Of a stretch of 40,177 bases of DNA, positions 24,076 through 31,784 are shown one piece after another. The DNA is taken from positions 1-40,177 of the forward strand of contig JAFTXQ010000016.1 of NCBI GenBank assembly GCA_017461565.1, in the 5' to 3' direction. Under the pieces are notes generated by a model. It worked only from the letters and a program-made list of their open reading frames with translations. It had not been told where the DNA came from and made no database searches. The DNA comes from Oscillospiraceae bacterium. Its GTDB lineage: Bacteria; Bacillota; Clostridia; Oscillospirales; Ruminococcaceae. Positions within the stretch are counted from its first letter, which is position 1. Each line of letters starts with the position of its first letter. Position numbers and translations under genes: made by a program.

Positions 24076-24885
24076 ATGCTTACGAACAGATGGTTTTTGC
24101 TTGGTATCAAGATATTTCTCGGTATAGCTTATTATCTGCTAGCCGTTACCCGAAGCGAGCCTCAGAATTATCTGTGGGCGGCTGTCTGGTTTGGTGCGGC
24201 GATGATCGATCTGATACTCAGCTTCCGAAAGGACAAAAAGAAAGCGGTTGTGAGTACACAGCCTGTGCAGGCGGCAGCAGTCGGCAATACCGACAAGGTA
24301 AAGGTCATGCCTGACGCCTTTCCCGATATGCCGCAGCCGATAGGCTACAAATCCACATGGATGTGCATAAAGGGTGCAACTCCCGAGGAGGTCATCGGAA
24401 AGCTCGGACTGAAAAACGCAGTTCCCGCAAACTGGCAGAGCGGTCTTTCCGAGTGCGGAAACAGGATATTCGTTTCGCCTGTCGTTAAGGGATATGTGAT
24501 GGTTGTCGGCTATGATATATTTGACGGCGCAGATGCGGAGAAGGAGCTTCTTAAGCTTGCCGAGATAGCAAAAGGCTTCCGTGAGGTGCAGTGCTTTGCG
24601 ACGCACCGTGTTGCGGAGTTCCATGTATGGGCTAAGTTTTCGCTTGGCAGGCTGATACGTGCCTACGGCTGGTGCGACGGAGTATATATGAACAAGTGCT
24701 CACTTACCACGGAGGAGGCTGAGCTTTACTTCGACGGACTTGTTCAGAGCAACGAGGACGACTGGGAGAACAGCATCATCCCGGGTGAGGACGAGGTAAT
24801 GAAGATCGCCGCAGCATGGGGCGTTGACCCGTTTTTCTCTGACGGCGGATACGAGTGCGGAGTGGGATATCTCTGTGATAAATAG
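24076..24885 (+). CDS. Membrane-anchored unknown protein
   Basis: 269 residues; the ATG begins 1 nt after the previous stop codon. Two hydrophobic helices occupy about residues 5-45, followed by a basic stretch FRKDKKK, then a soluble domain of about 200 residues. The domain contains ATHRVAEFHVWAKFS, IRAYGWCDGVYMN and AAAWGVDPFF. This motif order (a W-A-rich helix, the R-A-Y-x-W-x-x-G segment, and W-x-V-D-P at the end) recurs in uncharacterised bacterial proteins, some of them immunity-like; I cannot name a function. The gene is last in the core run; a promoter for the next genes begins just after it. Confidence 0.72.
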   Translation: MLTNRWFLLGIKIFLGIAYYLLAVTRSEPQNYLWAAVWFGAAMIDLILSFRKDKKKAVVSTQPVQAAAVGNTDKVKVMPDAFPDMPQPIGYKSTWMCIKGATPEEVIGKLGLKNAVPANWQSGLSECGNRIFVSPVVKGYVMVVGYDIFDGADAEKELLKLAEIAKGFREVQCFATHRVAEFHVWAKFSLGRLIRAYGWCDGVYMNKCSLTTEEAELYFDGLVQSNEDDWENSIIPGEDEVMKIAAAWGVDPFFSDGGYECGVGYLCDK

Positions 24886-24923
24886 ATGCCGTCAATATGC
24901 GATAATCTTGTACAGTATTGATA

Positions 24924-24952
24924 TTGACTAATTTGAGAATACACGGTATAAT
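24924..24952 (+). promoter_or_regulatory. SigA promoter of the transketolase operon
   Basis: TTGACT (24924-24929), 17-bp spacer, TATAAT (24947-24952). The leader is about 47 nt and carries an AGGAGG site before ATG 25006. Confidence 0.9.
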
Positions 24953-25005
24953 AATTAAGGAAATTAATATCGGATCACCGATTTTAAAACACAGGAGGAC
25001 TAAAC

Positions 25006-25848
25006 ATGGACGAACAGCTGAAAAAGCAGCTTGAAATAGCTGCAACAAAGGTCAGAATGGGCGTGATCGAGGGCGTTTACAACGCTAAGGCGGGACATCC
25101 CGGCGGCTCGCTCTCTGTAGCTGACACTCTGACATATCTGTACAACAACAGAATGAACGTTGACCCCGCTAACCCCGAAATGGCAGACCGTGACAGACTG
25201 GTGCTTTCAAAGGGACATACAGCTCCCGCACTTTATGCTTGTCTTGCGCACAGAGGATTTTTCCCCGTGGAGGAGCTTAAAACTCTGCGTAAGATTGACT
25301 CCAGACTTCAGGGCCACCCCGTAAGAGGCAAGGTTCCCGGCGTTGATATGAGCACAGGCTCCCTCGGTCAGGGTATCTCCGCTGCCTGCGGTATGGCACT
25401 TTCCGGCAAGATCTCCAACGACACCTACAAGGTTTATGCTGTTCTCGGCGACGGCGAGATCCAGGAGGGTCAGGTCTGGGAGGCTGCTATGTTCGCAGCT
25501 CACTATCAGCTTGATAACCTCGTTGCTGTCGTAGACAACAACGGTCTCCAGATCGACGGTAAGATCGGCGACGTTATGAGTCCCTATCCCATCGATGAGA
25601 AGTTCGCTGCTTTCGGCTGGCACGTTATCGTTATCAACGGCCACGATTTCGACGAGATCGAAAAGGCATTCAACGAGGCTGAAACAGTTCTCAACAAGCC
25701 CACAGTTATCATCCAGCGTTCCACAAAGGGCAAGGGCGTTTCCTTTATGGAAAACCAGTGCGGATGGCACGGCAAGGCTCCCAATGCTGAGGAGTACGCT
25801 AAGGCTATGGAAGAGCTGAATGCTCACCTCGCAGAGCTCGAGGCCTGA
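25006..25848 (+). CDS. Transketolase, N-terminal subunit
   Basis: 280 residues, the thiamine-diphosphate-binding half of a split transketolase. The ThDP motif is GDGEIQEGQVW...VVDNN. KGHTAPALYACL and the GHPVRGKVPGVDMSTGSLGQG stretch (positions of about 103-123, split here in description only) are the conserved active-site surroundings. With the C-terminal subunit encoded 45 nt downstream it transfers two-carbon units between sugar phosphates in the non-oxidative pentose phosphate pathway. Split transketolases are common in Clostridia. Length matches the N-terminal subunit of that type. Confidence 0.95.
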   Translation: MDEQLKKQLEIAATKVRMGVIEGVYNAKAGHPGGSLSVADTLTYLYNNRMNVDPANPEMADRDRLVLSKGHTAPALYACLAHRGFFPVEELKTLRKIDSRLQGHPVRGKVPGVDMSTGSLGQGISAACGMALSGKISNDTYKVYAVLGDGEIQEGQVWEAAMFAAHYQLDNLVAVVDNNGLQIDGKIGDVMSPYPIDEKFAAFGWHVIVINGHDFDEIEKAFNEAETVLNKPTVIIQRSTKGKGVSFMENQCGWHGKAPNAEEYAKAMEELNAHLAELEA

Positions 25849-25893
25849 TGATCGGCCATAAATTTTAATAACACCGAAAGGAAATCATAGATT

Positions 25894-26829
25894 ATGGAAA
25901 AGAAAGCAACCCGTGACAGCTACGGCGAAGCTCTTGTAATGCTCGCTGAGAAGCGCCCTGACCTCGTTGTTCTGGACGCTGACCTTGCTGCCGCAACAAA
26001 AACAGGAACCTTCAAGGCTGCATATCCCGACCGCTTCTTCGACTGCGGTATTGCAGAGGCTAATATGATGGGCGTTGCCGCAGGTATCGCTACAACAGGC
26101 AAGCTGGTATTCGCAAGCTCCTTTGCGATGTTCGCAGCAGGCAGAGCTTTTGAGATCGTAAGAAACAGCATCGGTTATCCCCACCTCAATGTTAAGATCG
26201 GCGCAACACATGCGGGTATCTCCGTTGGTGAGGATGGTGCTTCCCACCAGTGCAACGAGGATATAGCACTTATGAGAGCTATCCCCGGCATGACTGTTAT
26301 CAATCCTGCTGACGATGTTGAGGCTAAGGCTGCTGTACTGGCTATGGCTGACTATGTTGGTCCCACATACATGAGATTCGGCAGACTTGCTGCTCCTATC
26401 TTCAACGACGCTGCAACCTACAAGTTCGAGGTAGGCAAGGGCGTTCAGTTAAAGGACGGCAAGGATATCACCATCATCGCAACGGGTCTTATGGTTGCAG
26501 AGGCTATCGAGGCAGGCAAGGCTCTTGCTGAGCAGGGTATCGATGCACGCATCATCAACATCCACACCATCAAGCCCATCGACCGTGATATCATCATCAA
26601 GGCTGCCAAGGAAACAGGCAAGATCATCACAGTTGAGGAGCACAGTGTTATCGGCGGTCTCGGCGCTGCTGTTGCAGAGGTTGTTACCGAGGAGTGCCCC
26701 GTTCCCGTTATCAAGATTGGCGTAAAGGACACCTACGGTCACAGCGGTCCCGCAGTTGACCTGCTCAAGGAGTTCGGTCTTTGTGCTGACAATATCGTGG
26801 CTACTGCAAAGGCTGCACTGGGTAAGTGA
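25894..26829 (+). CDS. Transketolase, C-terminal subunit
   Basis: 311 residues. This is the pyrimidine-binding and C-terminal half of the split transketolase. The activating Glu lies in FDCGIAEANM, and IGATHAGISVGEDGASHQ is the substrate-pocket region. The C-terminal domain (KDITIIATGLMV..., TVEEHSVIGGLG) follows. It resembles the DXS/PDH-beta type C-terminal domain as well, but the neighbouring N-terminal subunit settles the assignment. The start has an AAAGGAAA site. A strong terminator follows 19 nt after the stop. Confidence 0.95.
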   Translation: MEKKATRDSYGEALVMLAEKRPDLVVLDADLAAATKTGTFKAAYPDRFFDCGIAEANMMGVAAGIATTGKLVFASSFAMFAAGRAFEIVRNSIGYPHLNVKIGATHAGISVGEDGASHQCNEDIALMRAIPGMTVINPADDVEAKAAVLAMADYVGPTYMRFGRLAAPIFNDAATYKFEVGKGVQLKDGKDITIIATGLMVAEAIEAGKALAEQGIDARIINIHTIKPIDRDIIIKAAKETGKIITVEEHSVIGGLGAAVAEVVTEECPVPVIKIGVKDTYGHSGPAVDLLKEFGLCADNIVATAKAALGK

Positions 26830-26848
26830 TATTAACCTTATAAAAACC

Positions 26849-26882
26849 GATCCCCTCGGATTTCCGAGGGGATCTTTATGTT
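26849..26882 (+). terminator. Terminator of the transketolase operon
   Basis: Perfect 11-bp stem GATCCCCTCGG / CCGAGGGGATC (26849-26859 / 26864-26874), loop ATTT, then TTTATGTTTT. It also lies just beyond the stop of the convergent lipoprotein gene and is symmetric enough to serve both. Confidence 0.9.
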
Positions 26883-26886
26883 TTAT

Positions 26887-27648
26887 TTATAGTGTCGGTG
26901 CTGTACCTATTATAGTGCCGTTGGCGTTTATACCTGCTATTTCTCCATCCCATTCATAGGTTGGAATAAAAGTTCCATCCTCCTCAACATCTGGACAGCC
27001 TTCGCCGTACTTTATCGTAGATGTCATATCTTCGATGAAAATTACGGAAGTACATTCTCCACCACATAAATATGCTTTGAAAGAAGCATTTTCAATATCG
27101 GGAAAATCTTGTGACAAATAAAGGCATATCAGGCTTTCGGCATTAGTGATACTTTCTTTTTCGGTGGATGAGTCGGCACTGCCGGGTTCTCCCCATTTCA
27201 GTGAATCGGTAAAGCCATCTAAAAAGTTATCAGAATTTACAGCGTTGCAGGACCACTTTCCGTTTTCAGCAATAATGTCCAGTACCTGAGTGTAAGACTC
27301 TGATCTTTTCATGCCCAGTCCATACACATCCAACTCTACAAGTGTATAGCTGATGGTGTGTTTTGCGGTGCTTGCTGTTGAATTGGCTTTGTTTACTGCC
27401 GCTTGTAGTGCTTCGGGATAGATTTCTTCCATAAATACTGCATTCCAGAATTCATCGTCCGACATATTATCATATTGATTGTAGCTGCCTCTGTATTTTT
27501 TCCATAGTTCGGTATCGCTGAGCTTGGAGTTTTCATGCTCTCTTACTAACTGCCATTCTTCCGAAGAAAAGTTTCCTGTTGTTGTACATCCGCTCAAGGC
27601 TAATATTGCGGTAAGCCCTAAGGTCAATATCTTTTTTGTTTTATCCAT
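26887..27648 (-). CDS. Predicted lipoprotein, XRE-linked
   Basis: 253 residues. The signal peptide ends in the lipobox ALSGC, with lipidation at Cys21. The mature part begins with a Ser/Thr/Glu-rich stretch, then a helical section (LSDTELWKKYRGSYNQYDNM) and a mixed beta region carrying ISYTLVELDVYGLGMKR and ICLYLSQDFPD; no known domain is recognised. AAGGAGG lies 11 nt before the ATG. Its promoter is covered by an inverted-repeat operator, and the divergent neighbour is a small XRE repressor, so expression is probably repressible. The role is unknown. Confidence 0.82.
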   Translation of the reverse strand: MDKTKKILTLGLTAILALSGCTTTGNFSSEEWQLVREHENSKLSDTELWKKYRGSYNQYDNMSDDEFWNAVFMEEIYPEALQAAVNKANSTASTAKHTISYTLVELDVYGLGMKRSESYTQVLDIIAENGKWSCNAVNSDNFLDGFTDSLKWGEPGSADSSTEKESITNAESLICLYLSQDFPDIENASFKAYLCGGECTSVIFIEDMTSTIKYGEGCPDVEEDGTFIPTYEWDGEIAGINANGTIIGTAPTL

Positions 27649-27702
27649 CTTTGTTTATCCTCCTTGTGAATTAGCACGACATAAGTCGGTGTGCTATCAT
27701 TT

Positions 27703-27747
27703 AGTATACAACATTTTGTTGTATTTGTCAATACTACAAATTGTTGT
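27703..27747 (-). promoter_or_regulatory. Lipoprotein promoter with two 15-bp operators
   Basis: Minus strand: TTGACA (27731-27726), 17-bp spacer, TATACT (27708-27703). Operator 1 (27708-27722) is the perfect palindrome ACAAC-n5-GTTGT, inside the spacer and touching the -10. Operator 2 (27733-27747), ACAAC-n5-GTAGT on the minus strand, lies one base upstream of the -35. Centres are 25 bp apart. Binding there would block RNA polymerase. Confidence 0.75.
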
Positions 27748-27788
27748 GTGAGATAATATCATCACAGAAATCGGTCGGAGGTGATGGT

Positions 27789-27998
27789 ATGTACAGAAGG
27801 ATAAGGGATCTTAGAGAGGACAGCGATCTGACACAAAAGCAGGTCGCACAGAAGCTTTGCTGCTCGCAGCAGGCGTATAGCAATTATGAGCTGGGGCTTC
27901 GGGACATCCCGACCGATATTCTTATTGCCCTTGCAAGAATGTATAATACTACTGCCGACTATATCCTGGAGCTTTCTGATGAGAGAAACGGCAGATGA
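27789..27998 (+). CDS. Small XRE-family (Cro/CI) transcriptional regulator
   Basis: 69 residues from ATG 27789, with GGAGGTGA just upstream; longer in-frame starts lie in the operator region. The whole protein is one helix-turn-helix domain: RIRDLREDSDLTQKQVAQKL, the recognition helix CSQQAYSNYELG, and IPTDILIALARMYNTTADYIL. The size and the lack of a second domain suit a simple dimeric repressor. It is divergent from the lipoprotein gene at 26887, and the shared gap carries palindromes suited to it, so autoregulation and repression of the lipoprotein gene are likely (inference). Confidence 0.9.
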   Translation: MYRRIRDLREDSDLTQKQVAQKLCCSQQAYSNYELGLRDIPTDILIALARMYNTTADYILELSDERNGR

Positions 27999-28103
27999 AT
28001 CTTATAGCGTTGATTTCGTATAATGTTTCTGAAAATACTGTTGGGTATTATATGAACCTGCATTTCAAAGGTATTATTGGTTCGGCGTATTTTGCTAAAA
28101 ATA

Positions 28104-28130
28104 AAAAGCCCGGCCTTAAGCCGGACTTTT
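28104..28130. terminator. Bidirectional terminator 1 between XRE and methyltransferase genes
   Basis: Stem AAGCCCGGC / GCCGGACTT (28106-28114 / 28120-28128) with one C-A mismatch on the plus strand, followed by TTTT. Read on the minus strand it is followed by TTTTTATTTTT, so it ends the methyltransferase transcript well. Confidence 0.85.
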
Positions 28131-28142
28131 CCACGGTCTCAG

Positions 28143-28168
28143 ACCACCGTTTATAGCGGTGGTTTTTT
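28143..28168. terminator. Terminator 2 between XRE and methyltransferase genes
   Basis: Stem ACCACCG / CGGTGGT (28143-28149 / 28157-28163), loop of 7 nt, then six T. Upstream, the palindrome GGTCT-C-AGACC (28135-28145) overlaps the 5' arm. No real gene is seen in 27999-28179. Confidence 0.8.
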
Positions 28169-28179
28169 CGTATGTAATA

Positions 28180-29130
28180 TTATTCTTTCTTTAATAAAGC
28201 TTCCCATCCTCCGACAAACGGCCATTTGCGGAATATGTACCAGACAGATTTCATTAGGTGCGAGATCAGCGCACCGACAGGTGCCGAGCGGAAGCTTTTT
28301 TCAACTATCGCAGGCTTTGATCTTATTACCTTGATATCTCCGTTTTTATACCCCACATGAGCAGGAGCATCATCCCACCAGCTTTTCCCGAGATCCCATA
28401 TATGTGCCGGGAACCCTGTATTAAGATGTATCCTTAAGCGTTTGAGAGCATTAAATAATGGGAAAACATAAGGTGTCCTGAAATAAAGAATACCGTTTTT
28501 AGCAGTCAATTCGAACAATTTTCTCATGATCTCCCCTACATTGGGAAGATGTTCTATAACAGCGCTTGCGATCACCAGGTCAAAAGTTCTGTCTGAAATC
28601 GAGAATAACGGGAATGTCTGTGATAATTTTATTGTCTCATCATCTGAGCAGTAGAGCTTTTGCTCATAATCTACAACAAGTATCTCAATTTCACTGTATT
28701 TATTCTTTTTTAAAAGCTCTTTTGCAGTTGCGTATGCGATCTCGCCTGAGCCACCACCAAAATCCAGAATAGAGATCTTTTCCTTGTTTGTGCCAGGTAA
28801 GCTATTTCCGCATAGCTTTATGATATGCTTGCCTATTCTTTCTGCCCCGTAAAATGTTATATTGGAATTGCCTTTTGAATTATAGTCATCATAATAATTT
28901 TCAGGGTCATATAACGAATCAATAGTTTCGTCAGAATAAACACGATCGAATGTGACCGCATCACAGGTATTGCAACGAATATAATTGATAAGCGGTTTTT
29001 CGTATAATGTGGTCAATTTGGTGAAATCCTTACCGGAACAGCATCCACAGATCTTATTGTCGATGAGACACTCGGTGTTGATGTCCTGAGGCAGTACAAC
29101 GCTGGATTTGTTGATTGAATTAAGCTGCAT
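28180..29130 (-). CDS. Class I SAM methyltransferase with N-terminal zinc-binding region
   Basis: 316 residues. The N-terminus has two cysteine pairs (CGCC near 29 and CNTC near 53), like the zinc-binding domain of C-methyltransferases that act on nucleotide sugars or tailor small molecules. The Rossmann core follows: SAM motif ILDFGGGSG, the acidic LVVDYE after it, FDLVIASAVIEHLPN and LTAKNGILYFRTPYV, the signature of Methyltransf_23-type enzymes. The C-terminal part (HIWDLGKSWWDD, YIFRKWPFVGGW) is less conserved. Substrate unknown; a sugar or surface polymer is plausible. More AT-rich than its neighbours, possibly acquired. AGGAG precedes the ATG; the gene starts 28 nt after the GH26 stop. 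Confidence 0.87.
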   Translation of the reverse strand: MQLNSINKSSVVLPQDINTECLIDNKICGCCSGKDFTKLTTLYEKPLINYIRCNTCDAVTFDRVYSDETIDSLYDPENYYDDYNSKGNSNITFYGAERIGKHIIKLCGNSLPGTNKEKISILDFGGGSGEIAYATAKELLKKNKYSEIEILVVDYEQKLYCSDDETIKLSQTFPLFSISDRTFDLVIASAVIEHLPNVGEIMRKLFELTAKNGILYFRTPYVFPLFNALKRLRIHLNTGFPAHIWDLGKSWWDDAPAHVGYKNGDIKVIRSKPAIVEKSFRSAPVGALISHLMKSVWYIFRKWPFVGGWEALLKKE

Positions 29131-29158
29131 AATAACTCCTGATAATTAATATGTTATG

Positions 29159-30505
29159 TCAATCCATCTTGAAATATTCCCAGTTTTTGATCCTCTGAGG
29201 GAAGCCCTTGCCATCAGTGAACTTTGAAGGAAGATCCTTGTAGGTGATAAGCGCCTCGTGAGCGTAGTGTTCTACAAGCATTTCGTTGGTCATACGTTCA
29301 GTGTTTGGAGAGGGCGTACCGTCAAGGCTGGTCTTAGCCTTTCCGCTGGCGTTTGCTTCAAATACGAAGTCGCCGTTCCAGATCATGTAGTAAAGCCACA
29401 TCGTGTCTGTTGCTACGCAGTCGGCAGGGTCGGGGAGGTATCCGCACTCGGTCAGTGCCAGCATTTTGCCTTCGTCCTCAGCGCTCAGGCCGTCAAGATG
29501 TTTGTATTGTCCGTTAAGCGCAGAATGATCTTCAGTGCTTGCGTAGTAGTCAACGCCTGCGATATCGTATGTGTTAGCGCTGACTGTGCAGAACTGAGAC
29601 TGACCGTTCCATATCCATATTACATTTGTAAGCTTGTGATAGTTTTCGATGCGATCGAAGATCATGTACCACAGCTTCTGGAAAACTTCGTTCTCGGCGC
29701 TTTTCTTACCCTGGAGACCCCACCAGAACCATGCGCCGCTTGCCTCGTGAAGGGGGCGGAACATAACGGTGACGCCTGCCTCCTCAAGGCGCTGGAGGTG
29801 CATTGCGATGGTGTCTATATCGTGGATGACCTGCTCATACTCCTTGGTGCCCGGCGTAACTGCATTGACCTGATCCCAGTTCTGTATCTCATCCTGATAG
29901 AAAGCATAACCTTTAGAGGGATCGTCTACATCTATGGGAACATTCCAGTGCCATGTGAATGTGACAAGTCCGCCGCTTTCGTCATGCCATCTGATAGCCT
30001 CGTCGATCATTTCGTGGTTTATATAGCTTCCGGTGCAGAATATGAAGTCAAAGCCTTTCATTGCGGGCATATCACCTGTTGCGTTGTAGTACACGATATC
30101 CTCGTATGAGTCGCTGTCCATCATCTGCTGACAGGTGAGTATCTGCTTGCCGTATATGCTTCTGAGATATTCAAAGACCGCTGTGGTTTTTTCGTTGGAG
30201 TTGGCGGATACCGTATCGTTCGGATCTACTTCTTTAGCTGCCAGTGCTGCTTTTAAAGCCTCAATGTCTGTTTCGTAGGCGAGAGCCTTTGCCATGTCGA
30301 TGTTGCCGTCCTCATCCAGTGCAACAGGGTTTGAGAGAGGCTCGCTCGTTTCGGGAGCTTCGCTGCTGTCAGAGGAGGTACCACTTGTGTTTGCTTCGGC
30401 TGTTGATGTATTTGTGCTGTCGGATGCGGAGCTTGTATCACCACCGCAACCTGCCATTGTAAGTATCATTGACGCCGCAAGCAAGGCGGATATAATCTTT
30501 TTCAT
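29159..30505 (-). CDS. GH26 beta-mannanase, lipoprotein
   Basis: 448 residues. The signal peptide ends in MAGC with lipidation at Cys20; a Ser/Thr-rich linker runs to about residue 60. The catalytic (beta/alpha)8 domain holds the two glutamates of family GH26: acid/base Glu254 in RPLHEASGAWFWWG and nucleophile Glu353 in LTECGYL, with the conserved TWHWNVP strand between 183 and 190. GH26 enzymes cleave beta-1,4-mannan chains; this would sit on the outer face of the membrane. AGAAAGGA lies before the ATG. It begins 21 nt after the serine-hydrolase stop and is probably co-transcribed with it. Confidence 0.93.
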   Translation of the reverse strand: MKKIISALLAASMILTMAGCGGDTSSASDSTNTSTAEANTSGTSSDSSEAPETSEPLSNPVALDEDGNIDMAKALAYETDIEALKAALAAKEVDPNDTVSANSNEKTTAVFEYLRSIYGKQILTCQQMMDSDSYEDIVYYNATGDMPAMKGFDFIFCTGSYINHEMIDEAIRWHDESGGLVTFTWHWNVPIDVDDPSKGYAFYQDEIQNWDQVNAVTPGTKEYEQVIHDIDTIAMHLQRLEEAGVTVMFRPLHEASGAWFWWGLQGKKSAENEVFQKLWYMIFDRIENYHKLTNVIWIWNGQSQFCTVSANTYDIAGVDYYASTEDHSALNGQYKHLDGLSAEDEGKMLALTECGYLPDPADCVATDTMWLYYMIWNGDFVFEANASGKAKTSLDGTPSPNTERMTNEMLVEHYAHEALITYKDLPSKFTDGKGFPQRIKNWEYFKMD

Positions 30506-30526
30506 CGTGTTTTCCTTTCTGTTGTA

Positions 30527-31705
30527 TCAGTTTTCTGCGCCATATACTATCTGCTTGATCATGCGGATGGGACGCTGGCCAAGACCGCCGCAGCGCTGTA
30601 TGAAGTACAGGAATGTATAACCGTTCTGAGGATCGTTTGCGAAGAAGCAGCCAAGCCATCCGTCCCATCCGTATTCGCCCTTAAAGCAGCTTATACCTGC
30701 GCCGTCACGTTCGTCCTTGCATATACGCATAAGGTTACCGTAATTGTAGCCTATCATGCTGTCCCATGTAAGCTCGCTCTGCTGCTTGTCTGTAAGCTGG
30801 GGAGAGGTGAGATATCTCACTGCGTTTTCGCTGAGGATGCGTCTGCCGTGGTACGTTCCCTTGTTGAGAAGCATGGTAGCAAATGCCGCATAGTCGTTCA
30901 TTGTTGAGCAGAGTCCTGCGCCGCCCGACTGGAACTCCGGCATTTTGCGGCAGAGATATGTAAGTCCAAGATGCTGCCACAGGCAGGGGACGAGGGAGCC
31001 GTCCTCTTTAGGCTCATAGTTCTCCGCAAAGCGGCAAAGCTTTTCCTCGGGAACATAGAAGTCGGTGTCAACCATTCCAAGCGGCTCGAAAAGCTCATCC
31101 TTTAGGAAGTCGCCGAACTTCTTGCCTGATACGACTTCTATCACTGCGCCGAGGATATCCGCACTTGTGCCGTACATCCATTTTTCGCCGGGCTGGAATG
31201 CCAACGGCTGCTGACCGATGAGGTTGGCATAGGTAAGGGTATCGGAGGGGTTGCCTGCCTTATATTCAGCGTCCAGGCGGTCGTACAGCTTCTGCATTTC
31301 AGCGCCTGCGGGGAACCATCCGTCGGGATAGCACAGCCCGGAAGTCATATCCAGCAGATTTTTTATGGTAACAGGCTTCTGCACAGGGACAAGTCCGTCC
31401 TCTGTCCAGACCTTCTGATCCTTGAACCCCGGAATGTAGTCAGCCACCTTATCCTGCAGATCAAGCTGTCCTCTGTCAAAGAGTATCATAGCAGCGGCAG
31501 CGGTTATGGGTTTTGTCATGGAATAAAGGCGTACGATGGTGTCCTCTGTCCATTTTATACCACGTGCCTCGTCTGCCATTCCGCAGCAAGCCTTATAGAT
31601 TGGATGTCCGTTTTTGAGGACGTATGCGGCATTGCCCTTTACAAGCCCCCATTCGATCTGCTTTTGCAGCATATCGGTTATCTGTTCAAGCTTTACTAAA
31701 TTCAT
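30527..31705 (-). CDS. Serine hydrolase, beta-lactamase/class C-like (esterase family VIII type)
   Basis: 392 residues without a signal peptide. The catalytic SxxK is Ser62-Met-Thr-Lys65 in RLYSMTKPITAA. The second-motif tyrosine is Tyr178 in WMYGTSADILG, where penicillin-binding proteins have YxN. The third motif is hard to place. Proteins of this group act as esterases or peptidases rather than true beta-lactamases. A cytoplasmic location suits a carbohydrate esterase or small-ester hydrolase. Gene order with the GH26 lipoprotein 21 nt downstream suggests a polysaccharide-linked job, though that is only context. The gene begins 79 nt after the DUF1015 stop. GAGGTAAC precedes the ATG. Confidence 0.88.
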   Translation of the reverse strand: MNLVKLEQITDMLQKQIEWGLVKGNAAYVLKNGHPIYKACCGMADEARGIKWTEDTIVRLYSMTKPITAAAAMILFDRGQLDLQDKVADYIPGFKDQKVWTEDGLVPVQKPVTIKNLLDMTSGLCYPDGWFPAGAEMQKLYDRLDAEYKAGNPSDTLTYANLIGQQPLAFQPGEKWMYGTSADILGAVIEVVSGKKFGDFLKDELFEPLGMVDTDFYVPEEKLCRFAENYEPKEDGSLVPCLWQHLGLTYLCRKMPEFQSGGAGLCSTMNDYAAFATMLLNKGTYHGRRILSENAVRYLTSPQLTDKQQSELTWDSMIGYNYGNLMRICKDERDGAGISCFKGEYGWDGWLGCFFANDPQNGYTFLYFIQRCGGLGQRPIRMIKQIVYGAEN

Positions 31706-31784
31706 GTCGTTACCTCGCAGTTTTTACCGATCTTTGGGTGATGTTTATTTATATTATTCGTTCCAAGAACGTGAAAAGCTCGCG

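Noticed and set aside
27995-28156. Small 53-codon frame overlapping the XRE stop (ATGA)
   Set aside because: It runs through the first terminator hairpin and into the second, and has no domain or ribosome binding site of its own; the overlap is probably chance.
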